The position numbers and the translations under genes were made by a program. From Glutamicibacter sp002979865 (GTDB lineage: Bacteria > Actinomycetota > Actinomycetes > Actinomycetales > Micrococcaceae), in assembly GCF_050030965.1 (NCBI RefSeq), contig NZ_CP188297.1, positions 3,472,001 through 3,536,000 of the forward strand: a DNA stretch of 64,000 nucleotides, in the 5' to 3' direction. Below, piece by piece: positions 1 through 8,665 of this stretch; position 1 is the stretch's first letter, and each line of letters starts with the position of its first letter. The notes beneath the pieces are model-generated. The model worked only from the letters and a program-made list of their open reading frames with translations, did no database searches and was not told the origin of the DNA.

Positions 1-588
1 CCGGTGAAAAAGGACTCCGAGAAGATCGACTTCGTCCAGTCCGAATTCAAAGCCGCCAAGCGCCGGATTACCAATGACGCGGTCAAAGCCCTCGTAGCGG
101 CGGTAGGCAACTCGCTGGCAGAGCTTGGATCGAGCTGCTCCCAGCTGATTGCCGACACCACGGGAACCATTGACCAGGATACGGTCGACAGGTACTACGG
201 CGGCCGGGTTGAAGCAACTGCGTTCAAGGTGGCCGATGCCGCAATTTCCGGCAACGCCCAGATGGCGCTTCGCACTTTGCGCCATGCGCTGGGTACTGGA
301 ACCGACCCGATTCCCATTGTGGCCACCTTGGCGATGAAAGTCCGCCAGATCGCCAAGGTCGCCGGCGTGAATGAACCCGCAGCTTCATTGGCATCCGAGT
401 TGGGGATGGCGCCGTGGCAAGTTCAGCAGGCGCAGCAGCAGGCTCGCGGCTGGAAACGCAGCGATCTTGCCCTGTGCGTCGAAGAAATAGCGAATACCGA
501 CCGCATGGTCAAGGGCGGCAGCCGTTCACCGGGCTACGCGCTGGAACACGCCATCATGTTCATTGCAGGCAAGGCTCCGGGACGCTAG
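1..588 (+). CDS. holA: DNA polymerase III subunit delta (C-terminal part)
   Basis: C-terminal part of the clamp-loader delta subunit, which opens the sliding clamp during replication. The reading frame is open through the left edge of the window, so the start and the N-terminal AAA+ module are missing; 195 residues are visible. The visible part ends with the helical collar domain, including the stretch IPIVATLAMKVRQIAKVA and a C-terminal segment around NTDRMVKGGSRSP, which fit HolA. It converges with rpsT, the usual actinobacterial neighbour, and is followed by a strong hairpin at 604-640. A GTG at position 4 is probably an internal codon, not the start. Confidence 0.88.
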   Translation, partial: PVKKDSEKIDFVQSEFKAAKRRITNDAVKALVAAVGNSLAELGSSCSQLIADTTGTIDQDTVDRYYGGRVEATAFKVADAAISGNAQMALRTLRHALGTGTDPIPIVATLAMKVRQIAKVAGVNEPAASLASELGMAPWQVQQAQQQARGWKRSDLALCVEEIANTDRMVKGGSRSPGYALEHAIMFIAGKAPGR

Positions 589-603
589 CCGCTGAGGTTC
601 CAG

Positions 604-640
604 GTGGGGGCGGGCACGATGCACTCGTGCGCGCTCCCAC
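604..640 (+). terminator. Rho-independent terminator of holA
   Basis: The arms 604-619 and 625-640 pair over 16 positions with one G-G mismatch and one G-U pair around a 5-nt loop, followed by a T-rich stretch (TGCTCTTTAATT). It lies 15 nt past the holA stop. Confidence 0.7.
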
Positions 641-715
641 TGCTCTTTAATTAAGGCTAGCCATCAGCGCGTGCCTGCCTGGAAGCTTCGATGAGCAGTT
701 CCGGGCAAAACAAAA

Positions 716-740
716 CCCCCGCACTCGATGAGTGCGGGGG
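716..740 (-). terminator. Rho-independent terminator of rpsT
   Basis: A perfect 11-bp stem (CCCCCGCACTC / GAGTGCGGGGG) with a 3-nt loop. On the minus strand it is followed by TTTTGTTTTG, a good uridine tract, 23 nt past the rpsT stop codon. Confidence 0.9.
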
Positions 741-763
741 AGTTGATGAAGTCTAAGCTCGGC

Positions 764-1024
764 TTAGAGGGCGTTAACCTTCTTGGCGATAGCCGACTTG
801 CGGTTAGCAGCGTTGTTCTTGTGCAGAACACCCTTGCTTACAGCCTTGTCGATCTTCTTGCCAGCCAGGCGCAGTGCCTCGGTTGCCTTTTCCTTGTCAC
901 CGGAGACTACTGCCTCGTTGACGTTACGGATCACGGTCTTGACCTCGGAACGGACAGCTACGTTACGCAGACGTGCCTTCTCGTTGGTCAGGATACGCTT
1001 CTTCTGGGACTTGATGTTAGCCAC
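764..1024 (-). CDS. rpsT: 30S ribosomal protein S20
   Basis: Small primary rRNA-binding protein of the 30S subunit, 86 residues, the normal length. It starts MANIKSQKKRI, the conserved S20 N-terminus, and is rich in Lys, Arg and Ala throughout, as expected for a three-helix S20 fold; HKNNAANRKSAIAKK near the C-terminus is the typical signature. It is monocistronic, with its own terminator at 716-740. The minus-strand region 1025-1075 is A+T-rich relative to its surroundings and probably carries the promoter (a possible -10 TATAAA near 1055). Confidence 0.97.
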   Translation of the reverse strand: MANIKSQKKRILTNEKARLRNVAVRSEVKTVIRNVNEAVVSGDKEKATEALRLAGKKIDKAVSKGVLHKNNAANRKSAIAKKVNAL

Positions 1025-1194
1025 TTTAATAAACTCTCTCGTTTATCGTTTTATACGGTCGGTAGAGGGTTCATCCTTCAGGCCATCGACTGAGCGGTGT
1101 GGGGCACCTATGGCGACCCGAAGGGGGCGTGTTGCCCAACCTGCGCAACACACAAAGATTAACTTTATCAGATAGGGAGCCTGACAACGAGTGC

Positions 1195-1764
1195 TTATGC
1201 GCGTTCGTTTAGGGCGTTCACCACATTTGAGAAGCGTTCGCGATCCAGGATGGCGCCTTCGCGGCGGACGGCTTGCTCGCCGACTCGGATAATGCGATCG
1301 AGCTTGACCTCGCTCGGACGCCGCTCGCGGTCCCAGTCCCCGGTACCGATGTCCATGTAGTTGCGGTCGCGGTGATCCGTGTTGTTCTTGTCCCTGCTGG
1401 TGAGCATCAACCCCAGCAGCCAGCCACTATCACGGCCGACGATCAGCACCGGGCGATCCTTGCCCTGCGAATAATCCTCTTCATAGGGAACCCAAGTCCA
1501 GACAATTTCTCCCGGATCGGCGTTGCCGTCCTTCGCCGGGTTGTACTCGTAGTGAATCTTCCCACGGTAATCACCCGGGTAGCCGGCACCCGCTGGAGAA
1601 TCCTGCATGGAGTTGGCACGAGAGCGGCTTCCGGCAGTGCTCGGGGACCCGCTGGCCCCGCGGTTGCTGGCCGGGCGCTTGCTTGCCGAATTTGCGCGGA
1701 CCTTGCTGATTTCCTTCAGCGCGCGCATGACGATGCTAAATATCTTCTCTGGATTCAGTGCCAT
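1195..1764 (-). CDS. PemK/MazF-like protein with N-terminal extension
   Basis: A 189-residue protein. The first 70 residues are a basic, Ser/Ala/Gly-rich low-complexity extension. The rest resembles the PemK/MazF fold: GEIVWTWVPYEED near residue 85, RPVLIV about 15 residues later, then LGLMLTSRDKN. In that family these are the first beta strand, the RPV strand and the start of the third strand. MazF proteins are usually RNases paired with a small antitoxin gene just upstream; none is visible here, so toxin activity is not shown. The ATG at 1764 is preferred because a TAGTTT box lies 7 nt upstream (leaderless layout) and no Shine-Dalgarno is visible; an in-frame TTG at 1773 is the alternative. 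Confidence 0.7.
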   Translation of the reverse strand: MALNPEKIFSIVMRALKEISKVRANSASKRPASNRGASGSPSTAGSRSRANSMQDSPAGAGYPGDYRGKIHYEYNPAKDGNADPGEIVWTWVPYEEDYSQGKDRPVLIVGRDSGWLLGLMLTSRDKNNTDHRDRNYMDIGTGDWDRERRPSEVKLDRIIRVGEQAVRREGAILDRERFSNVVNALNERA

Positions 1765-1771
1765 GGACGAC

Positions 1772-1777
1772 AAACTA
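1772..1777 (-). promoter_or_regulatory. Possible -10 box, leaderless MazF-like gene
   Basis: TAGTTT on the minus strand, 7 nt before the ATG at 1764. No clear -35 is visible. It fits the TANNNT layout repeated elsewhere in this window. Confidence 0.3.
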
Positions 1778-1876
1778 TCAGTTTCAGGCTGTCGAAATAT
1801 GAGAAGACGCGGAAATCATGACAGAATGGAAGCTAATCCAACTATGTCTTTTAGTCAGCTAGTGAGGTCTGTTTAG

Positions 1877-3724
1877 GTGTCTCCATTGGCCCGCACCGCT
1901 CCGGTGCCTGCCGCGACCGATCCGTCGCTCATCCGTAACTTCTGCATCATTGCCCATATCGACCACGGTAAGTCGACCCTGGCCGACCGGATGTTGCAAC
2001 TGACCGGCGTTGTCGCTGCCCGCGACATGAAGGCACAGTACCTCGACCGCATGGACATCGAGCGCGAACGCGGCATCACCATCAAGTCCCAGGCTGTGCG
2101 CATGCCGTGGGGAGCCGAAGATGGCACCCCCTATGCACTGAACATGATCGATACCCCCGGGCACGTCGACTTCACCTACGAAGTCTCGCGTTCGCTGGCA
2201 GCCTGCGAAGGCGCGATCCTGCTAGTTGACGCCGCCCAGGGCATCGAGGCGCAGACCCTGGCCAACCTCTATTTGGCTATCGAGGGCGATCTGACGATCA
2301 TCCCTGTGCTCAATAAGATCGACCTGCCCAACGCGCAGCCGGAAAAGTACGCTGCCGAGCTGGCCAACCTGATCGGTTGCGAGCCAGAAGACGTGCTGAA
2401 GGTTTCGGGCAAGACCGGTGAAGGCGTTGAAGCACTGCTCGATGAGGTCATCAAGCAGCTCCCGCCGCCTGTCGGCGATGCCAAGGCTCCGGCTCGCGCA
2501 ATGATCTTCGACTCCGTATACGACACCTACCGTGGCGTGGTGACCTACGTTCGAGTTGTCGATGGCAATCTGTCTCCTCGCGAGAAGATCCAGATGATGT
2601 CCACCGGCACCACCCACGAACTGCTGGAAATCGGCGTATCCTCGCCGAACCCCGAGCCCACCAAGGGCCTGGGCGTTGGCGAAGTGGGCTACCTGATCAC
2701 CGGTGTCAAGGACGTGCGCCAGTCCAAGGTCGGCGATACCGTCACCAACTTCCACAAGCCGGCCACCGAGTCCCTGGGCGGGTACGAAGAGGCCAAGCCA
2801 ATGGTCTTCTCCGGCCTGTACCCGATGGACGGCACCGACTACCCGGTACTGCGTGATGCGCTGGATAAGCTGCAGCTCAACGATGCTGCGCTGACCTACG
2901 AACCGGAAACCTCCGTGGCCCTGGGCTTCGGCTTCCGCGTGGGCTTCCTGGGCCTGCTGCACCTGGAAATCACCCGCCAGCGACTGGAATCCGAATTCAA
3001 TCTGGACCTGATTTCCACGGCGCCGAACGTGGTGTACGAGGTCATGGGCGAAGACAAGCAGATGATTACGGTGACCAACCCCTCGGAATTCCCGGATGGC
3101 AAGATCCTGGAAGTCCACGAGCCAATGGTTGCCGCCACCATCCTGGCGCCAAGCGAATTCATCGGCTCGGTCATGGAACTGTGCCAGACCCGCCGCGGCA
3201 CCATGCGCGGCATGGACTACCTCTCCGAGGACCGTGTCGAAATGCGCTACCACCTTCCGCTGGCTGAGATCGTGTTCGACTTCTTCGACCACCTCAAGTC
3301 CAAGACCCGCGGCTATGCTTCGCTGGACTGGAAGGCCGACGGCGAGCAGGTGGCAGATCTGGTCAAGGTCGACATCCTGCTCCAGGGCGAGCAGGTGGAT
3401 GCTTTCAGCGCCATTACGCACCGCGACAAGGCCTACAACTACGGGACCATGATGACCTCGAAGCTGCGTGAGCTGATTCCTCGCCAGCAGTTCGAAGTTC
3501 CAATCCAGGCCGCGATCGGTTCGCGCATCATTGCCCGTGAGAACATCCGCGCAATCCGCAAGGACGTTCTTGCCAAGTGCTATGGCGGCGATATCAGCCG
3601 CAAGCGCAAGCTGCTGGAAAAGCAGAAGGAAGGCAAGAAGCGCATGAAGATGGTCGGCCGCGTGGAGGTTCCGCAGGAAGCCTTCATTGCCGCACTGTCC
3701 ACCGACGAGCCGAAAAAGAAGTAG
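1877..3724 (+). CDS. lepA: Elongation factor 4 (LepA)
   Basis: Ribosome-associated translational GTPase that acts on stalled or misaligned elongation complexes and in 30S assembly; cytoplasmic and partly membrane-associated. The protein is 615 residues. G1 AHIDHGKST is at residues 26-34, the switch I region ERERGITIK follows near 60, then G3 DTPGHVD and G4 NKIDLP. Domains II, III and V follow, and the LepA-specific C-terminal domain (GGDISRKRKLLEKQKEGKKR) closes it. The GTG start at 1877 follows an in-frame stop at 1874-1876, so no earlier start is possible; GAGG at 1864-1867 serves as ribosome site. hemW follows without a gap. Confidence 0.98.
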   Translation: MSPLARTAPVPAATDPSLIRNFCIIAHIDHGKSTLADRMLQLTGVVAARDMKAQYLDRMDIERERGITIKSQAVRMPWGAEDGTPYALNMIDTPGHVDFTYEVSRSLAACEGAILLVDAAQGIEAQTLANLYLAIEGDLTIIPVLNKIDLPNAQPEKYAAELANLIGCEPEDVLKVSGKTGEGVEALLDEVIKQLPPPVGDAKAPARAMIFDSVYDTYRGVVTYVRVVDGNLSPREKIQMMSTGTTHELLEIGVSSPNPEPTKGLGVGEVGYLITGVKDVRQSKVGDTVTNFHKPATESLGGYEEAKPMVFSGLYPMDGTDYPVLRDALDKLQLNDAALTYEPETSVALGFGFRVGFLGLLHLEITRQRLESEFNLDLISTAPNVVYEVMGEDKQMITVTNPSEFPDGKILEVHEPMVAATILAPSEFIGSVMELCQTRRGTMRGMDYLSEDRVEMRYHLPLAEIVFDFFDHLKSKTRGYASLDWKADGEQVADLVKVDILLQGEQVDAFSAITHRDKAYNYGTMMTSKLRELIPRQQFEVPIQAAIGSRIIARENIRAIRKDVLAKCYGGDISRKRKLLEKQKEGKKRMKMVGRVEVPQEAFIAALSTDEPKKK

Positions 3725-4954
3725 ATGCCTTCAGTACTGCCTGACGGCGATCCGGCTCCGGCCGATGGTCTACTCCCTGCCTCATGCGCGCATGAGGCAC
3801 AGGGGCGGACCATGTCCTTTTATGTGCATATTCCGTTCTGCACCGTCCGTTGCGGCTACTGCGATTTCAACACGTACACCGCCACGGAGCTGGGCTCCGG
3901 TTCCAGCCAAGCAACCTACGCTGCCACCGTCAGCAAGGAAATCAGCTTCGCCCGCGAGGTGATGGACCGTTCGGGCCAACCGCACCGCGAAATTGAAACC
4001 GTCTTCTTCGGCGGCGGAACTCCCACGCTGCTGCCCGCCGGAGACCTGGTCGCGGTGCTCGGCCGGATCCGCGACGACTTCGGCCTGAAGCCGGGCGCGG
4101 AAATCACCACGGAGGCCAACCCGGACTCGGTGACCCGCGAAAGCCTGCAGGAGCTGGCCGACGGCGGGTTCACCCGCGTGTCCTTCGGCATGCAGTCCGC
4201 GGTGCCCCACGTGCTCAAGGTGCTTGAGCGCACCCATGATCCGAAGCGCGTTCCGCAAGCCGTTGCGTGGGCGCGCGAGGCCGGCCTGGATGTCAGTGTC
4301 GATCTGATTTATGGCACTCCGGGGGAGAGCCTGGCAGACTGGCGCACCAGCATCGAAGCCGCGTTGAGCTACGAACCTGATCACATTTCGGCGTATGCGC
4401 TGATCATCGAGGAAGGCACCAAGCTGGCGGCCCAGATTCGCCGTGGCGAGGTACCGAACATCGATGATGACGACCATGCCGAAAAGTACCAGTTGGCCGA
4501 CGACATGTTTGCCGCGGCCGGTTTCTCCTGGTACGAGGTCAGCAACTGGGCGAAGACCCCGGCGAATGCCTGCCAGCACAACATCGCTTACTGGCAGGGC
4601 GGCGACTGGTGGGGCGCAGGCCCCGGCGCGCATTCCCATGTTGGCGGGCTGCGCTGGTGGAATGTGAAGCATCCAGCCGCGTATCAGCAACGGATCGATG
4701 CTGGAATCTCCCCGGGCCACGGCCGCGAATACCCGGATGCCGAGGCCGTGCAGCTTGAGCGCACGATGCTGTTGACCCGGCTGGGTTCGGGCATGAAGAT
4801 TAGCGAGCTCGATGAAACCGGACGCAAGAAAGTCGCCGGCTTGATCGCCGACGAGCTGATTGATGCCAAGGCCGCGTTCGCCGGCACATTGGTGTTAACG
4901 CAGCGAGGCCGGCTCCTGGCCGACCTCGTGGTGCGTGAACTGCTCGATTTCTAA
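3725..4954 (+). CDS. hemW: Heme chaperone / radical SAM protein HemW
   Basis: Radical SAM protein formerly called a coproporphyrinogen III oxidase-like enzyme; HemW proteins bind heme and deliver it to membrane proteins. The Cx3CxxC cluster motif is in FCTVRCGYCDF (Cys39, 43, 46), and the SAM-binding FFGGGTPTLL follows. The HemW C-terminal domain occupies the last 120 or so residues. The ATG directly follows the lepA stop, so the two genes are co-transcribed. A second in-frame ATG at 3812 (MSFYVHIPFC) could also start the protein, but the MPSVLP N-terminus is recalled as usual in Micrococcaceae homologues. The gene ends 16 bp from the convergent DUF4870 gene. Confidence 0.95.
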   Translation: MPSVLPDGDPAPADGLLPASCAHEAQGRTMSFYVHIPFCTVRCGYCDFNTYTATELGSGSSQATYAATVSKEISFAREVMDRSGQPHREIETVFFGGGTPTLLPAGDLVAVLGRIRDDFGLKPGAEITTEANPDSVTRESLQELADGGFTRVSFGMQSAVPHVLKVLERTHDPKRVPQAVAWAREAGLDVSVDLIYGTPGESLADWRTSIEAALSYEPDHISAYALIIEEGTKLAAQIRRGEVPNIDDDDHAEKYQLADDMFAAAGFSWYEVSNWAKTPANACQHNIAYWQGGDWWGAGPGAHSHVGGLRWWNVKHPAAYQQRIDAGISPGHGREYPDAEAVQLERTMLLTRLGSGMKISELDETGRKKVAGLIADELIDAKAAFAGTLVLTQRGRLLADLVVRELLDF

Positions 4955-4970
4955 GACTGGGAAACCGCTG

Positions 4971-5372
4971 CTACTTCATCAGCCGCAGATTGAATTGGTA
5001 GCGGTAAGGGCGTCCCTTGTTGGCCTGGATGGCAGCAAGGGCGCCCGAGACCGTCATGAAGACCCAGAGGGCCACGGCGAGTACTGCGAAAAGCCAACCG
5101 ATCACCGGCAAGACCATGAGCACATTGAATACGATGGCGAGAATGGTCAGCGGGAACGTGAAATTGAACGCTTCCTTCGATTCCTGTGCAGTGAACGGGC
5201 CACGGTCCCGGAATACGGCAAAGACGATTGCCGAAGGAACGCAACCCAAGATGGCACCGAAGTGGGCCATCATTGCCCACTGGCGATCTTCTGAAGGAGT
5301 CAGCGGCAGCGCAGAGGTCCTGGAACCTTCGAAGCGGGAATTCTCCGATGGCTTCGTCTGGCGTGATGTCAC
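4971..5372 (-). CDS. DUF4870 small membrane protein
   Basis: A 133-residue protein. The first 30 residues are polar; three hydrophobic segments follow (around MMAHFGAILGCVPSAIVFAVF, FPLTILAIVFNVLMVLP and IGWLFAVLAVALWVF). The motif TAQESKEAFNFTFPLTI is characteristic of the DUF4870/Tic20-like family, whose function in bacteria is unknown. The GTG start has AAGGAAAA five nt upstream. It is monocistronic and converges on hemW. Confidence 0.85.
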   Translation of the reverse strand: MTSRQTKPSENSRFEGSRTSALPLTPSEDRQWAMMAHFGAILGCVPSAIVFAVFRDRGPFTAQESKEAFNFTFPLTILAIVFNVLMVLPVIGWLFAVLAVALWVFMTVSGALAAIQANKGRPYRYQFNLRLMK

Positions 5373-5462
5373 TATTTTTCCTTGTCTTGCTAAGTGTGGT
5401 TCCTCTTATCATAGCGACCGCGGCTGGGCGCACGGGGAGATTCGCAGACTAATCTCCAACTA

Positions 5463-6332
5463 TTAGTCAATCGTTAGGAAACCGTAATCTTCGGTCGTGA
5501 GAAAATCGATCAATTCTTCAATCCGGCCCAAGAGCTGTGGTTCAAGCTGCCCGTAATGCTGCACCGTGGACAAGAGCCGCTGCCATCCGATGCCGATGTC
5601 TTCCGCGGTGGAGTGCGGCCAGCCAAAGGCCCGGAGCACACCGGTTTTCCAATCGGTGCCCTTGGGGATCACCGGCCAAGCCTTGATGCCCAGTGTCGCA
5701 GGCTTGATCGCCTGCCATACATCCACGTACGGGTGGCCGAGGATCAGCACGTTTTGCGCTGCACCGGGGACCTTCATCGCCTCGGCAACGATGCGCGATT
5801 CCTTGCTTCCGGCAACCAGGTGGTCAACCAGGATTCCCAGGCGGCGCTGCGCGGAGGGGGCGAAGTCGCGGATAGCCCCGGCAAGATCGTCCACGCCATG
5901 CAGCGGTTCAACGACGATGCCTTCAACACGCAGGTCGTGGCCCCAAACTTTTTCAACCAGCTCAGCGTCGTGCTTGCCTTCTACCCAGATGCGGCTTGCC
6001 CTGGCTTCCCGGGCCTTCAGTCCGGCAACGGCACGCGAACCCGAAGCCGAGACCAGCTTCTGGGGCGGTGCGGCCTTGGCAACGGGATCAATGATCTCCA
6101 CCGCTTCGCCTTCGAGGAAGAACCCGAAGCCCGCCTGGAAGGAGCGGGTCTTGCCGTGTCGGTCCTCGAGCACGATCACGCGCATGCCACCGGATTTCTC
6201 GGTACGGATGACTTCTCCTACCCATCCTGAGGTGGCATCTTCCAGAATCATGCCACGTTCAACAGGGACCTGGCGGAGTTTTTTCGGTGCCGGTGCACTC
6301 AGATCCCGTGGTCCCCAGGAGTAATTAGTCAC
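5463..6332 (-). CDS. DUF3097 family protein
   Basis: A 289-residue soluble protein of the actinobacterial DUF3097 family. It starts with a short N-terminal region, then WVGEVIRTEKSGGMRVIVLE (about 37-56), and the conserved core RIWVEGKHDAELVEKVWG followed by VVEPLHGVDDL. The EGKHDAELVEKVWGDDLR-type segment resembles a Toprim-like acidic motif; that link is my inference and no activity is known. The GTG start has GAAAGG 7 nt upstream. It is transcribed divergently from hrcA, sharing a 127-bp intergenic region. Confidence 0.88.
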   Translation of the reverse strand: MTNYSWGPRDLSAPAPKKLRQVPVERGMILEDATSGWVGEVIRTEKSGGMRVIVLEDRHGKTRSFQAGFGFFLEGEAVEIIDPVAKAAPPQKLVSASGSRAVAGLKAREARASRIWVEGKHDAELVEKVWGHDLRVEGIVVEPLHGVDDLAGAIRDFAPSAQRRLGILVDHLVAGSKESRIVAEAMKVPGAAQNVLILGHPYVDVWQAIKPATLGIKAWPVIPKGTDWKTGVLRAFGWPHSTAEDIGIGWQRLLSTVQHYGQLEPQLLGRIEELIDFLTTEDYGFLTID

Positions 6333-6399
6333 GTACTGCCTTTCGCTGTGATCGAATACGCTCGAAATCCAATGCTAGCAACTGCTGAACGTATTAGAC

Positions 6400-6426
6400 T
6401 TGGCACTTGACAGGTTAGAGTGCCAA
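6400..6426. promoter_or_regulatory. CIRCE operator (HrcA binding site)
   Basis: TTGGCACTT, a 9-nt spacer, then GAGTGCCAA: the 9-9-9 geometry of the CIRCE element, with 8 of 9 arm positions complementary. It lies 33 bp before the hrcA start, so HrcA should repress its own hrcA-dnaJ-rsmE operon and release it on heat shock. Confidence 0.92.
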
Positions 6427-6459
6427 AGCCGGGCACAGGGAATCCAAGGAGGTGCTGTT

Positions 6460-7473
6460 GTGACAGAGCCGCGACGCCTAGACGTTCTGCGTGCCATCGT
6501 GGAGGACTACGTCCAATCCCGTGAGCCAGTGGGTTCCAAAGCGCTCCTCGACCGGCACAACCTCGGTGTCAGCGCCGCGACGATCCGCAATGACATGGCT
6601 ATGCTGGAAGAAGAGGGGCTCATAGTCGCTCCGCATACTTCCTCCGGACGGATCCCCACCGAAAAGGGATACCGCCGCTTCGTCGATGAGATCGGCGAGC
6701 TCAAGCCGCTGTCGCGGGCTGAACGCGACGCCATCAACAAGATCCTGGACAGCTCCACGGACCTGGACGAGATGCTCAAGAGCACCGTTCGCCTCCTGGC
6801 GCGGTTGACCAACCAGGTAGCAATGATCCAGGTGCCGCACTACGACACCGCTTCGTTGAAGAACCTCGATCTGGTCGGACTGGGCTCGGCCCAGGTGCTG
6901 ATGGTGATGATCGCTTCCAATGGCACGGTGGATCAGCGCATGATGCCGGTCCAGCGTTCCTACAGCGATGATGAGCTGGACGACCTGAAGCTGTGGCTGC
7001 TCAACAATTTCGGGGGAGTGAAGCTTGCCGAACTTGCCGGACGGCTCACCCGCATCGAGCGCAGTTCGACGCAGCAGGCCGACCCCCTGGTGGACCAGGT
7101 GATCGGTGCGCTGGAAGAAATGGCCCAGGCGGCCAACGCGCAGCGCATCATCATGGCAGGCACCGCGAACCTCGCCCGCGTGGAAGGGGACTTCCCGCTG
7201 AGCATAACCCCGGTGCTCGAGGCGCTCGAGGAGCAGGTAGTGCTGCTCAAGCTCTTCTCCGAGCTGGAAGCCGATTCGCGCGGCGTGGCCGTGGCCATCG
7301 GCACCGAGCACCACTACGGGCAGCTGTCGGAAGCCGCCGTGGTCGCCACCACTTACGGCACCGATCTGCGCAACAAGCTCGGGGTCCTGGGCCCCACCCG
7401 GATGAACTATCCAACCTCCATGGCCTCGGTTCGTGCGGTGGCACGGTACCTGTCGAAGATTTTGGCTAACTAG
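6460..7473 (+). CDS. hrcA: Heat-inducible transcription repressor HrcA
   Basis: Class I heat-shock repressor that binds CIRCE with help from GroEL. It has 337 residues. An N-terminal winged helix covers about residues 1-75 (RRLDVLRAIVEDYVQSREPVGSKAL, then SAATIRNDMAMLEEEGLI); the GAF-like dimer domain follows and ends GTDLRNKLGVLGPTRMNYP, typical of the family. The GTG start at 6460 has AAGGAGGTG 6-13 nt upstream and is preferred over upstream in-frame codons that would overlap the operator. The CIRCE site lies just before it. Confidence 0.96.
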   Translation: MTEPRRLDVLRAIVEDYVQSREPVGSKALLDRHNLGVSAATIRNDMAMLEEEGLIVAPHTSSGRIPTEKGYRRFVDEIGELKPLSRAERDAINKILDSSTDLDEMLKSTVRLLARLTNQVAMIQVPHYDTASLKNLDLVGLGSAQVLMVMIASNGTVDQRMMPVQRSYSDDELDDLKLWLLNNFGGVKLAELAGRLTRIERSSTQQADPLVDQVIGALEEMAQAANAQRIIMAGTANLARVEGDFPLSITPVLEALEEQVVLLKLFSELEADSRGVAVAIGTEHHYGQLSEAAVVATTYGTDLRNKLGVLGPTRMNYPTSMASVRAVARYLSKILAN

Positions 7474-7538
7474 CCTCGCTGGGCACCGCCCGGCACTACC
7501 GAATTTCAAGATTCTCAGGAAAGGACACGGCGAATAAC

Positions 7539-8663
7539 GTGAGCTCGCATTACGAGACCCTAGGCGTCGCCAAGGACGCGACCCCGCAGGAAATCAAGAG
7601 TGCCTACCGCAAGTTGGCGCGTAAGCTGCACCCGGATGTAAACCCTAGCGATGACGCTGCAGAACAGTTCAAGCTGGTCACCCGAGCCTACGAAGTCCTT
7701 TCCGACCAGACCAAACGCTCCAACTACGACGCCACCGGCGATGAGAACGGCAACGGCCACCCGGGCTTCGGCGGTGGCGGCCAGGGCTTTGGCGGCTTCG
7801 GCGACATCTTCGAGCAGTTCTTCGGTGGCGGCCAGGCCCAGGGCCCGGCATCACGCACCCAGCCAGGGCGCGACGCGCTGATCACCATCACCATCGACCT
7901 GGAAGACGCGGTCAAGGGCACGGTCTACCCGCTGGAGATGGAAACAGCTGTCACCTGCAAAACGTGCAACGGTTCGTGCACGCGCGAAGGCACCAGCCCG
8001 GTCACCTGCGATATCTGCCATGGCGCAGGCCAGGTCCAGCGTCCAGTGCGTTCATTCCTGGGCCAGATGATGACCGTGGAAACCTGTGCGGCCTGCCGCG
8101 GTTTCGGCACCACCATCCCGGACCCCTGCCTGGAGTGCAACGGCGAAGGCCGGGTGCGCGAGCATGTGTCCAAGTCGCTGAACGTTCCTGCAGGTGTCGA
8201 CTCCGGCACCCGCATCCAGCTGCGCGGACAGGGCGAAGCCGGCCCGGGCGGCGGGCCTAACGGCAACCTGTTCGTCGAGATCGACGTGCGCCGCCATAAG
8301 GTCTTCGAGCGCGCCGGCACCGACCTGCACGCCAAGATGAGCCTGCCAATGACCGCCGCCGCACTGGGTTGCGAGCTGAAGCTGGAAACCTTCGACGGCG
8401 GCCAGTCCATCAATGTGGAGCCAGGCGCCCAGGATGGCGACACCGTCACCCTGCCGGGCCTCGGTGTGCCGCGCCTGCGCGGAGGCAAGCGCGGGGACAT
8501 CACCGTGCACCTGCAGGTGGAGACCCCGACCAAGCTCGACGCTGCCCAGCGCGATTTGCTCGAGCAGCTGGCCAAGCTGCGTGGCGAAGAACTCTCCGCC
8601 GGCCGCGTGGAGCACAGCGGCGGCATGTTCTCCCGCCTGCGCGACAAGCTGAACCAGCGCTAG
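7539..8663 (+). CDS. dnaJ: Chaperone protein DnaJ
   Basis: Hsp40 co-chaperone that delivers substrates to DnaK and stimulates its ATPase. It has 374 residues: J domain 1-66 with HPD at 31-33, a Gly/Phe-rich linker about 75-100, a zinc region 140-203 with four CxxC pairs (Cys140/143, 157/160, 183/186, 197/200), then the two C-terminal beta domains. The first zinc repeat reads CKTCNGSC instead of CxxCxGxG, so its last Gly is Cys; the metal ligands are intact. This HrcA-linked dnaJ is the second dnaJ of actinobacteria, the other being with dnaK. The GTG start lies 65 bp after hrcA. Confidence 0.97.
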   Translation: MSSHYETLGVAKDATPQEIKSAYRKLARKLHPDVNPSDDAAEQFKLVTRAYEVLSDQTKRSNYDATGDENGNGHPGFGGGGQGFGGFGDIFEQFFGGGQAQGPASRTQPGRDALITITIDLEDAVKGTVYPLEMETAVTCKTCNGSCTREGTSPVTCDICHGAGQVQRPVRSFLGQMMTVETCAACRGFGTTIPDPCLECNGEGRVREHVSKSLNVPAGVDSGTRIQLRGQGEAGPGGGPNGNLFVEIDVRRHKVFERAGTDLHAKMSLPMTAAALGCELKLETFDGGQSINVEPGAQDGDTVTLPGLGVPRLRGGKRGDITVHLQVETPTKLDAAQRDLLEQLAKLRGEELSAGRVEHSGGMFSRLRDKLNQR

Positions 8664-8665
8664 GC

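Noticed and set aside
7958..8150. Loss of a zinc site in DnaJ because the first repeat ends in Cys instead of Gly.
   Set aside because: All eight metal-binding cysteines are present; only a structural Gly differs, which I recall from other Micrococcaceae.
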